Source: a virus
DNA: 24,649 nt
Reading direction: 5' to 3' (one strand)
Virus record (IMG/VR): IMGVR_UViG_3300050121_000020
Coordinates: 1-24,649 of that record
Shown: positions 7,782-13,790 of the stretch, one piece after another
How positions within the stretch are numbered: position 1 is the stretch's first letter
Layout: every line of letters begins with the position of its first letter
Translations under genes and position numbers: made by a program
The notes under the pieces: model-generated
Databases searched by the model: none
What the model was told of the DNA's origin: nothing
What the model saw: only the letters and a program-made list of their open reading frames with translations

Positions 7782-7807
7782 AAAAAGAGCCTATCTCTAA
7801 GCTCTTT
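7782..7807 (-). terminator. first of two tandem terminators after the cargo gene
   Basis: On the minus strand AAAGAGC and GCTCTTT form a 7-bp stem with a 10-base loop, and the second arm runs into a T-tract. It begins 6 bases after the stop of the cargo gene ending at 7813 and probably ends that transcript. Confidence 0.65.
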
Positions 7808-7812
7808 AGTGA

Positions 7813-8001
7813 TCATTTATCAAGTTTTTTGCTTATTTCTGCTAGTTTGTTAATTGTAACCCATTGATTCAAAAATGGTATTCTTGTAACTTCATTCATT
7901 TTTCCCAAAGTGCTCAAATCTGGTCTTACTGAAAATATTTTTCCCAAATTTTTCTTGTCAGACTCATTTAGAGAAAAAAGTTCAAACTCATTGATGAACA
8001 T
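7813..8001 (-). CDS. small cargo protein of unknown function (62 aa)
   Basis: The product is MFINEFELFSLNESDKKNLG followed by a short Leu/Ile-rich C-terminal helix ending AEISKKLDK. I do not recognise a family. The reading frame stays open upstream of the ATG for about 20 more codons (…FQGKDKKLEEDVE) without a standard start codon, so the true N-terminus could be longer and use an unusual start. The only ribosome binding site before the ATG is a weak GAAGAAG. It is AT-rich, lies between a promoter-like element and two terminators inside the tail operon, and so fits the definition of a moron gene. It could be a regulator, an anti-defence factor or an exclusion protein; nothing in the sequence decides this. 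Confidence 0.5.
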   Translation of the reverse strand: MFINEFELFSLNESDKKNLGKIFSVRPDLSTLGKMNEVTRIPFLNQWVTINKLAEISKKLDK

Positions 8002-8029
8002 TTCAACATCTTCTTCTAGTTTCTTATCC

Positions 8030-8194
8030 TTACCTTGAAACGTCTTTATCGCCCCCTTTATTTAAATACAATTCTTTACGCTTATTCCGGTTCCTTTTTA
8101 GTAAAAAGCATACAACTACAGCAAGTATTAATAGTGCAGGAATCGTTATTATCCCTCCACCAATGAATAATAGAATCATCACTATCACTATCAA
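8030..8194 (-). CDS. possible small single-pass membrane protein (about 54 aa)
   Basis: A minus-strand frame encodes a strongly hydrophobic helix (FIGGGIITIPALLILAVVV) followed by a basic tail (KRNRNKRK) and GGDKDVSR. The hydrophobic then positive layout is that of a small membrane protein. The start is unclear: TTG at 8194 lies about 15 bases after a GGGGG stretch (8210-8214), and an ATG at 8216 lies in another frame. If the G-run were four rather than five bases, that ATG would read directly into this frame as MGIIIIILIV. So this is either a real gene with a poor start, a gene with a phase-variable or mutated G-run, or a remnant. Confidence 0.35.
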   Translation of the reverse strand: MIVIVMILLFIGGGIITIPALLILAVVVCFLLKRNRNKRKELYLNKGGDKDVSR

Positions 8195-8228
8195 TATTAT
8201 TATTATAATCCCCCATTTCCTATTTCAT

Positions 8229-8255
8229 ATTATAGTGAAAAAAGGAAGATTGCAA
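8229..8255 (-). promoter_or_regulatory. promoter of the cargo island between chaperone and tape measure genes
   Basis: On the minus strand TTGCAA (8255-8250) and TATAAT (8234-8229) are separated by 15 bases. The -10 is a perfect consensus; the -35 matches four of six and the spacing is short. The -35 box lies immediately after the stop codon of the chaperone T frame, exactly where an inserted transcription unit would start. Together with the terminators at 7744-7807 it makes an independent unit. Confidence 0.5.
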
Positions 8256-8522
8256 CTATATCTGATCAATATATGCCGAAGGTTTATCCCATTCGCTTTT
8301 TTCATTTGTTGAGTTGTACAACATCAAATCAAGGTAGTAGAAAAAGTCCATCTCGTCGATAGATTCTAACGTCCACCCTGCATCATTTATTAAATCAAGA
8401 TATATTCCCTTGATAAAATCTGATGGAGATACAAGCTCATCCTCACCTACTTCCCCGTCTCCGTTGCGTTTGGGAATTGTTCGAGTTTTGCTCCCATCGT
8501 GCCCACTATGCCACCTACGCAT
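8256..8522 (-). CDS. tail assembly chaperone T extension, made by -1 frameshift from the upstream gene
   Basis: This frame is read as the C-terminal extension of the preceding chaperone rather than as a separate gene. The ATG at 8522 has no ribosome binding site and lies inside the upstream frame. The frameshift product runs from 8794 to 8256: 109 residues of the G protein, then 70 residues starting RNGDGEVGED. The T part has SPSDFIKGIYLDLINDAGW (about residues 15-33) and DFFYYLDLMLYN, a compact helical pattern seen in tail assembly chaperones. Such G/GT pairs bind the tape measure protein and recruit tail tube subunits during assembly, and they occur just upstream of the tape measure gene, as here apart from the cargo island. 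Confidence 0.8.
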   Translation of the reverse strand: MRRWHSGHDGSKTRTIPKRNGDGEVGEDELVSPSDFIKGIYLDLINDAGWTLESIDEMDFFYYLDLMLYNSTNEKSEWDKPSAYIDQI

Positions 8523-8794
8523 TCAAGTAACGTAGACTGTATTTTGTCAGCATCTAAGCCATCGTATATGTCATCAATAGTAAACTGCCTGCCGAAAAGG
8601 TCAACGATATAATTCATTAAACTATCTACATCAGCAGTTTTCATATTCTTAGTATCTATGATTTCAGTCATTGCAAGAGCGTTTCTGACTATTCGTGCTT
8701 TTGGACTTGGAGCAATGTACATCTTTTTCTCGGTTTTCTCTTTCCCGTTTTCATCAAACCCGACTGACTTTTCAAGAGTTAAAATGATAGCCAT
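8447..8794 (-). CDS. tail assembly chaperone G
   Basis: The 115-aa product begins MAIILTLEKSVGFDENGKEK and has a helical body with VDSLMNYIVDLFGRQFTIDD at about 55-74. Small acidic-to-neutral proteins of this size directly after the tail tube gene are the standard tail assembly chaperones of siphoviruses. The gene ends in ATETGK and a TAG stop; six codons before the end lies the slippery CCCAAAC. The unshifted form should be the more abundant product. Confidence 0.8.
   Translation of the reverse strand: MAIILTLEKSVGFDENGKEKTEKKMYIAPSPKARIVRNALAMTEIIDTKNMKTADVDSLMNYIVDLFGRQFTIDDIYDGLDADKIQSTLLECVGGIVGTMGAKLEQFPNATETGK
8468..8474 (-). promoter_or_regulatory. -1 programmed ribosomal frameshift site CCCAAAC
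   Basis: In the chaperone frame the codons read TTC CCA AAC. The last C with the next two codons gives C CCA AAC, which fits the X XXY YYZ rule. After a one-base backward slip the ribosome reads CCC AAA CGC and enters the open T frame. The frame then stays open for 70 codons. No separate Shine-Dalgarno exists for the T frame. Confidence 0.85.
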
Positions 8795-8851
8795 TATTAT
8801 TCATCCTTTCAAAGTAAAAATTAGATGGGGCCAATTAAGGCCCCCACAATG

Positions 8852-9751
8852 TTAAGCAACAGTTGTAAATGTTTCGTTGACCTGTACTAGGTGATTGCCT
8901 GCAAGGTCTGTTACAGCGCTATCTGCAATAGCCAGATACTTCGTTGAAGCGGCAAGCTGTGTTATTGGTGTAAGTGTAACTGTCTTGGTGGTATCATTGT
9001 AAACAACATTTGCAGGAACCATTGAACCATCCACTGTACTAACAAGATAGAAATTATTAGGAGTAACTACAGAAGGTAGTAGGCTTTCGCTAAATGTCCA
9101 AACAAACGTTGAGGCACGAGATACCGCTGCGGCATCAGTTACCGGGACTGTGGATATGATCGTCGGGGCTATAACATCTGCTGTTTGTTCAACCGAAGTA
9201 AACCAATTCGCACCGATCGATGAAACATAGTCTACTGAGTCTGTATCACTCTGCTTAGAAGCATTGCCATCAAAAATACGGTTATAAAATTCCCCTTTTA
9301 AAGTTTTGTACTTCGGGGTAACTTTTTCACCGAGACTTTCATGGTCTTTAGCAGGATCCTCAAATTTTCCCTTGAAATACCAATCATACTCATATGCCCC
9401 GTTATTTTTTTTACTCATATATCCCATTGCAATTTCTGGAGCAATATCAGCACTATTGCGTATCATGACGCCGGCAACAATTTGATGCCCCAGCATTTCT
9501 GCCTGTGCTTCAAGTGGGATGTTCTTCTGTTGAAATTCGATTGAGGTCGTACCAGTGAAATAAACCATTTCACTGACTGCATCATCAGATGATATTGGTG
9601 TCGAACTAACCTTAGGTGCTATTTTGGCGGTCATAGCACCTACCAGTGGTTTAACCGGACCATATACTACACCAGTAGCATCGTCTTTCGTAAGCAGTGC
9701 ATAGACAACATTTTTTAAGCCTACAACCGGGGCTGTCCCTGCATTTATCAT
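8852..9751 (-). CDS. major tail tube protein with C-terminal Ig-like domain
   Basis: The 299-aa protein has an N-terminal part (residues about 1-190) with the tail tube pattern of Bacillota siphoviruses: GLKNVVYALLTKD start, a central QQKNIPLEAQAEMLGHQ helix (about 74-90), and YEYDWYFKGKFEDPAKDHES. Residues about 193-299 (APTIISTVPVTDAAAVSRAS onward, with WTFSESLLP and TVTLTPITQLAASTKYLAIA and DLAGN) match a Big_5/SbsA-type Ig-like domain. Ig-like domains on tail tubes decorate the outside of the tail and are thought to bind cell-surface polysaccharide. The gene sits 4 bases after the tail completion gene. The fusion boundary is inferred from the pattern change. Confidence 0.85.
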   Translation of the reverse strand: MINAGTAPVVGLKNVVYALLTKDDATGVVYGPVKPLVGAMTAKIAPKVSSTPISSDDAVSEMVYFTGTTSIEFQQKNIPLEAQAEMLGHQIVAGVMIRNSADIAPEIAMGYMSKKNNGAYEYDWYFKGKFEDPAKDHESLGEKVTPKYKTLKGEFYNRIFDGNASKQSDTDSVDYVSSIGANWFTSVEQTADVIAPTIISTVPVTDAAAVSRASTFVWTFSESLLPSVVTPNNFYLVSTVDGSMVPANVVYNDTTKTVTLTPITQLAASTKYLAIADSAVTDLAGNHLVQVNETFTTVA

Positions 9752-9754
9752 AAT

Positions 9755-10099
9755 TTATCCCTCCGTTTTAATTTCTTCTACACAAACAAAACGCATCGCC
9801 TTATGAAATATTTTACTGTTGTCCTCGTAGAGATCCTGCGAAACCGTATCATAGAATTCTACTGCGATCATTGCAGACTTTATCTGATCGGCTAGGGCGT
9901 CATAATCTCCCGTCTTGCTCCAAATATCGACTTGTACATAATATCCTATTGCGGCTTGCTTATCATCTGCCTTGCCTTCGCCCTGCTCGTTATAACAAGA
10001 ATAGGTGATATAAGGGAAAACTATTGAGGTAGAGTGCTGAAAGAATAATGGAGTTTTTAATGGGTCGAGTGCATCTTTTATTATTTTCTTATAGTTCAT
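9755..10099 (-). CDS. tail completion / terminator protein (DUF3168-like)
   Basis: The 114-aa protein begins MNYKKIIKDALDPLKTPLFF and continues with VFPYITYSCYNEQGEG, YYVQVDIWSKTGDYDALADQ at about 53-72, and FHKAMRFVCVEEI at the end. The order of a start helix, a 'FPYITY' strand, a 'VQVDIW' strand and a C-terminal 'MRF' strand is that of tail terminator proteins (DUF3168 and relatives). They cap the tail tube and join it to the head. Its place between the HK97-gp10-like gene and the tube gene is the standard position. It overlaps the preceding gene by 4 bases. Confidence 0.75.
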   Translation of the reverse strand: MNYKKIIKDALDPLKTPLFFQHSTSIVFPYITYSCYNEQGEGKADDKQAAIGYYVQVDIWSKTGDYDALADQIKSAMIAVEFYDTVSQDLYEDNSKIFHKAMRFVCVEEIKTEG

Positions 10100-10479
10100 C
10101 CCTTCAGCGCCTCCTCAATAGAGGATTGTATTATTTTTTGGATGTTTTGCTTATTGTGCTCGTATGCAGGACTCATAAAAGGTTTTGCAGTCATCTTGCT
10201 TGTACCAAATTCCAGAAACTTAGCTCTCCAAGCTGTTTTTACAGGGCCAACATCTACATATTTAACGCCTGCCTTGGTCTTAACATTAGAAATCTGTATA
10301 TCGTCTTTGATATGCAACTCGTTTATATTACTGAATTTTACAAGACTTCGCATATCTGCTGCGACTGGTTCGGCTGCGGCTTTGAGTGCAATTCCTTCAA
10401 CCTTAGAGACTTTTAATCCCATTGCTTCTACCTTTGCCATCAGTTCATCCATGCCTGACATCTCAACATTAACCGCCAT
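10096..10479 (-). CDS. HK97 gp10-like head-tail joining / tail protein
   Basis: The 127-aa protein starts MAVNVEMSGMDELMAKVEAM. The ATG at 10479 has a GGGCGGTG site about 8 bases before it and is preferred to an in-frame ATG at 10557 deep in the upstream gene. The family signature is visible: GMDEL near the start, ALKAAAEPVAADMRSL at about 31-46, and the closing stretch WRAKFLEFGTSKMTAKPFM (about 83-101), which contains the typical 'FLEFGTSKM.A.PFM' motif of HK97-gp10 proteins. These act at the head-tail junction or in tail completion. Confidence 0.85.
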   Translation of the reverse strand: MAVNVEMSGMDELMAKVEAMGLKVSKVEGIALKAAAEPVAADMRSLVKFSNINELHIKDDIQISNVKTKAGVKYVDVGPVKTAWRAKFLEFGTSKMTAKPFMSPAYEHNKQNIQKIIQSSIEEALKG

Positions 10480-10816
10480 TTGTAAGCACCGCCCTTGCAT
10501 GAATGTCAATCCATTGCCTGCTACCGTCAGTGTCAAAAGGTGGAAGTTTAACCTCAAATGTCTCCCAACCGTCTAGGATCTGCATATCAGCCCTTATATC
10601 CTCACGATAACGAATTGTGAACAAAACATCATCTTCTGCTTGTATGGCTGCAGCTTGAAAATAAAGAAAACCCTTCAACATAACTTTCTTTGCCATAGCA
10701 GTGACAAGTAGTTGCCAGTCTGGCCATGGGTTGCCATCAGTATCCGTCCGGGCAGGCTGTGCATTGTAATTGATTATGATTTTATGAGTTAATTGGCCAA
10801 CACTGATCTTGCTCAT
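10469..10816 (-). CDS. head closure / head-tail adaptor protein
   Basis: The 115-aa protein begins MSKISVGQLTHKIIINYNAQ and has GNPWPDWQLLVTAMAKKVML at about 28-47, FTIRYREDIRADMQIL and the C-terminal WIDIHARAV strand. The small beta-barrel pattern 'VGQLTHKI.I', 'W..L.T..A', 'F.IRYR.DI...M.I' is that of head-tail adaptors (SPP1 gp16 / phage H-T join family). It overlaps the next gene by 11 bases and the preceding connector by 4, so the four joining genes are translated together. Confidence 0.8.
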   Translation of the reverse strand: MSKISVGQLTHKIIINYNAQPARTDTDGNPWPDWQLLVTAMAKKVMLKGFLYFQAAAIQAEDDVLFTIRYREDIRADMQILDGWETFEVKLPPFDTDGSRQWIDIHARAVLTNGG

Positions 10817-11109
10817 GGCGTCACCATCTGCAGGACCTTGGCATGAAGCTGGCCAACCAGACTTTTAACCCCGATGTCATTATCTGATACACTGCCGACT
10901 TGGCCCGGGTCATCAAACCATCGGACAGTCAATGCGGAAGCCAACATCTTCGCGGTCGGGTCAATCGTTGCGTCTGCCGCCCAGTCATGGCCGGTTGATG
11001 TTTCAATGTAGTCATCAACAAAAGGCAACAGGATACTGAGTTGCGGGTAGTCATCCGCGTTCGGCAGACGTAGCATATCAGCCGCTTCCTGGTTCGTGAG
11101 GATACTCAC
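10813..11109 (-). CDS. head-tail connector, gp6-like
   Basis: The 98-aa protein is mostly helical: MSILTNQEAADMLRLPNADD, LSILLPFVDDYIETSTGHDW (about 24-43) and KMLASALTVRWFDDPGQVG. Connector proteins of the HK97 gp6 type share the 'D...L.ILLPFVD.YIE..TG' helix and the 'A...LV..WY.DP' element. It follows the head protein gene by 12 bases and sits at the normal connector position between capsid and head closure genes. Confidence 0.8.
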   Translation of the reverse strand: MSILTNQEAADMLRLPNADDYPQLSILLPFVDDYIETSTGHDWAADATIDPTAKMLASALTVRWFDDPGQVGSVSDNDIGVKSLVGQLHAKVLQMVTP

Positions 11110-11121
11110 GTTATCACCGCC

Positions 11122-11718
11122 TTAGACGTATAGATAGATGTCAACCACGCTGCCGTTGAGGGTACTGGCCAGGGACAGTGTGTTACTCTCGATGTTTGCG
11201 GTATCAGTTGTCACGGTCGGCGCAGTGCTTTCTACCACATTGTTGAGATAAGCCGCCCGTACCGTGTTGTGGGGCAACTTATACCGCAGACCGAGTTTAC
11301 TTCCCAGGCCAATGCTCACGGTATCAGTGCCGGCATGGGTCTGAATCGGCAGGTCAACTTCGGTAATTGTTTTAAATGCCCTGCCGCCTGCAACCGTGGT
11401 CACGCCGTTCAGTGCGATTGTCTCAGTTATCGCTGCTCCGGCGTAGTTGGTACCCTTGATGGTGACATTCCCAGCGATCCCAGCCGCGTTGCCTATGATT
11501 GAGACGTTCCGGGGTGTTCCGGGGTTTGTAATGCCTACGATTATTGCCTGCACAGCGACGGTTAATGCAGTCGCAACCAGGACACCGGCAGCATTCAGGG
11601 CCACTGCACTGGCGGCCGGTATCTGTATGTGAGCCAGGAAGGCCTCAATAGCGGAAACGCCCGGTGCATCTGTGCTCAGTAGTTCGCCCATGCTTCTATT
11701 GAAAGGTGCAAGTCCCAT
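11122..11718 (-). CDS. head-associated protein, possible decoration protein (198 aa)
   Basis: The 198-aa protein begins MGLAPFNRSMGELLSTDAPG. It is rich in Ala, Val and Thr with many short beta-type segments (NVSIIGNAAGIAGNVTIKGT at about 71-90; LGLRYKLPHN at about 141-150). It has no Cys and resembles small beta-rich virion proteins. It lies between major capsid and the first connector gene, a position often used by capsid decoration or head-stabilising proteins in siphoviruses. I do not recognise a named family, so the role is inferred from position. A gap of 67 bases holding a hairpin separates it from the capsid gene. Confidence 0.6.
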   Translation of the reverse strand: MGLAPFNRSMGELLSTDAPGVSAIEAFLAHIQIPAASAVALNAAGVLVATALTVAVQAIIVGITNPGTPRNVSIIGNAAGIAGNVTIKGTNYAGAAITETIALNGVTTVAGGRAFKTITEVDLPIQTHAGTDTVSIGLGSKLGLRYKLPHNTVRAAYLNNVVESTAPTVTTDTANIESNTLSLASTLNGSVVDIYLYV

Positions 11719-11738
11719 GATTTTACCTCCTAAAATTA

Positions 11739-11763
11739 GAGGCAGAGCATTTAACTCTGCCTC
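11739..11763 (-). terminator. strong hairpin after the major capsid gene, possible partial terminator
   Basis: GAGGCAGAG and CTCTGCCTC form a perfect 9-bp stem with a 7-base loop, 22 bases after the capsid stop codon. The following bases on the minus strand (TAATTTTAGG) give only a short U-run, so it may be a leaky terminator or a 3' stabiliser that raises capsid mRNA relative to downstream genes. Confidence 0.5.
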
Positions 11764-11785
11764 ATTGTTCTTGTCTACCTACCAA

Positions 11786-13108
11786 TTAAGCGGCTTGTGT
11801 CATCTTCACGAAGGCCTCCGATAATGCGGGTTTCCCATCAGCGATCAACAGACCACGATAGAGGATACTGGCAGAACCGAATCCTGCGCTCTTGTCGGCC
11901 TCAATGACCGGAGCTTGAGAGAAGTTCATGTAGTAGTAATCCAGCCGGGCCAGCAGAACAGTCGCATCCGGGATGTAGTCATCAACCAGATACGGAGTGT
12001 TCAGGATCTTCTGGATGAATCCGTTCTGAGGATCCTGAGTAAAGATCGGTTTGCCTGTGCTCGTCTTAATCTTAAACAGTTGAGCCTCCATGCCACTGTT
12101 CATGATGATCTGAGAGCCAGGGCGGTACACGGTACCGAGTTTTGCCCGTAGGTTAACAAAATCATCATAGGCCAGTCCAGTTGTGGCGCTATAAGTCAGG
12201 CTGTTGGTGCCATCCCATGCGACACCGGTCAGAATGCCAGTCGGTTGTGGCTTATTGCCGCCACCTGGCGTCGGACCAAGACCATTCAGGATGGCGTTTT
12301 CAACTGCGATAGCCAGTTGATTGCCAATCTGGTTGACGATGTACGCCTCAAACGCATCGATGGTCATTACCTGGGTAGCGATGGACAACTGGGCATATTT
12401 GGCGAGAGTAAACCCTGCCAGGGAAACCGGCAGTACGGTATCATCACCATATACCGCGGCCTGTGCTTCGTCATCCCAGACGGCAGCCGTTACCGCGTTG
12501 GCAACTGGCAGTACAACGTTACCAGGGATGTAGGTAGCCTGAATCAACGGGAATAATACGCTAGTCTGGCGCAGTTTCTCGATGATCTTGTCATAGGTCG
12601 TGGTCGGAACGGCTGCACCGGCAGAACCAGCACCGGTGGTCATGGCGCGCTTCTCAGCCTCAGCAACGATGGCACGGTTCTCGATCTCGTTCAGTGTCTT
12701 GCCCTGCAATCTCTTCAGATAGGCAGAACGGTATTCAGGTGCTCCGCAAACTTCCTGGTAGTCCATTGGTGCGAAGTCAGATGTTCTCTTCTCTCCAGGA
12801 GCATCAGGCAGTGTTCTCACCTGATAGGTGCCCAGAGGACTAAACTGACCTTGCGGAATCTGTGCACTTCTCTGTTGCGGTTCTCCAGCCGGCGGAGTCG
12901 GGTCCTGATGACTGGGATCGGCAGGTATGACCTCATCGGGGGTCTCTGCAATCATGTTGCGGATTTCTGCAATCTCACCATTCAAGGTTTCCATTTCGAT
13001 GCTGATGCTGCGGAGTTCAGCGACATCTTCCGAGGTCGTAGACTTCGTGACCAGTTCTGTTTTTCTCTGCTCTTTTTTGGCGAGCATGGCCAGTAATTTC
13101 TTTTTCAT
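11786..13108 (-). CDS. major capsid protein, HK97 fold
   Basis: The 440-aa protein starts with a charged coiled-coil scaffold-like delta region (MKKKLLAMLAKKEQRKTELV to about residue 60), a Pro-rich linker (about 65-90), and then the HK97-type coat. Recognisable coat elements are TTTYDKIIEKLRQTSVLFPL (about 168-187), AVWDDEAQAAVYGDD (about 210-224) and the N-arm to A-domain stretch near YRPGSQIIMNSGMEAQLF (about 333-350), then GFGSASILYRGLLIADGKP near the end. In this family the delta domain is removed by the prohead protease; the adjacent gene encodes one. The cleavage site is not obvious but should be between about 90 and 125. Confidence 0.93.
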   Translation of the reverse strand: MKKKLLAMLAKKEQRKTELVTKSTTSEDVAELRSISIEMETLNGEIAEIRNMIAETPDEVIPADPSHQDPTPPAGEPQQRSAQIPQGQFSPLGTYQVRTLPDAPGEKRTSDFAPMDYQEVCGAPEYRSAYLKRLQGKTLNEIENRAIVAEAEKRAMTTGAGSAGAAVPTTTYDKIIEKLRQTSVLFPLIQATYIPGNVVLPVANAVTAAVWDDEAQAAVYGDDTVLPVSLAGFTLAKYAQLSIATQVMTIDAFEAYIVNQIGNQLAIAVENAILNGLGPTPGGGNKPQPTGILTGVAWDGTNSLTYSATTGLAYDDFVNLRAKLGTVYRPGSQIIMNSGMEAQLFKIKTSTGKPIFTQDPQNGFIQKILNTPYLVDDYIPDATVLLARLDYYYMNFSQAPVIEADKSAGFGSASILYRGLLIADGKPALSEAFVKMTQAA

Positions 13109-13109
13109 T

Positions 13110-13790
13110 TTAGGTTGTCTCCTTTGATATTATTTGTGCCCTCAATCGGAGCACTTCAATTTCCTTTTGCCTTACTTCCTGCTCGTTTTTTAAGCTATCC
13201 AGCTTTGACCGGGCACTCTCCAGTGCCCTTGCCGCACTATCCAGTGCGCGCTGATCCCGAGCATTTATATCAGTCCCGTCATAGGCGGGCATTGATACCG
13301 CAGCTACTTCAATGACTTTGGATATGTTGATGATATGGCGGGTAGGTATATCGGTGTCCAGACCTTCCCAACTATCCTCCCGGACACACATAATCAGCGA
13401 CATCCCGTTGATGTCACCCCTGCCGATAGAACCATAAAGCGCCTTTGCATCACCGTTATTCTCAATATCAAGTGTCGCCTTGGTATTAAGTCCCTGGTCG
13501 TCAACCTGCAACTGCAATGTTGAGTTTGCATTATTGTTGCGACTCCGAGCCAGTGGAATTTCGTCAAGATCGTGGTTGATGCTGAAAAGGACATCAGTAA
13601 AATCAGTCTTGTCGAAGGCGCCTCGCTCAATAATCTCATTAAACCAGCCGCCGATGCTTGCAACCTGATTGAACACGGCAGCATGACCTTGGATTACATT
13701 ACCCTCGGGATCCGCTGTCAGATCCGGCATGGAAAAACTACGCATTTCCGGCTCGTTTTTCACCGGTAGGTTTTTATTTTTTTTACTCAC
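13110..13790 (-). CDS. prohead protease, HK97 family
   Basis: The 226-aa protein has the S78/HK97 protease layout: an N-terminal strand region with VIQGHAAVFNQVA (about 32-44), GGWFNEIIERGAFDKTD, then FSINHD with candidate catalytic His73, LARSRNN at about 80-86, and GDINGMSLIM with candidate catalytic Ser131. The C-terminal 50 residues are a charged coiled coil (ALESARSKLDSLKNEQEVRQ), which is common in these proteases and is removed after maturation. It cleaves scaffold and capsid delta domains. It overlaps the portal gene by 4 bases and ends right before the capsid gene. Confidence 0.93.
   Translation of the reverse strand: MSKKNKNLPVKNEPEMRSFSMPDLTADPEGNVIQGHAAVFNQVASIGGWFNEIIERGAFDKTDFTDVLFSINHDLDEIPLARSRNNNANSTLQLQVDDQGLNTKATLDIENNGDAKALYGSIGRGDINGMSLIMCVREDSWEGLDTDIPTRHIINISKVIEVAAVSMPAYDGTDINARDQRALDSAARALESARSKLDSLKNEQEVRQKEIEVLRLRAQIISKETT

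Noticed and set aside
8160-8212. Short AT-rich repeats (ATCACT/TATTAT) that might be a tandem repeat array
   Set aside because: The units are irregular and few. They encode the Ile-rich helix of the possible membrane protein. No CRISPR array, tRNA gene or attachment site was seen anywhere in the window.
8085-8216. A 44-codon frame from ATG 8216 (MGDYNNNIDSDSDD...)
   Set aside because: The composition is that of an out-of-phase reading of the hydrophobic helix, the ATG has no properly spaced ribosome binding site, and it ends early.
13394-13684. A 96-codon minus-strand frame inside the prohead protease gene
   Set aside because: It is fully inside a confidently assigned gene in another phase, with no ribosome binding site.
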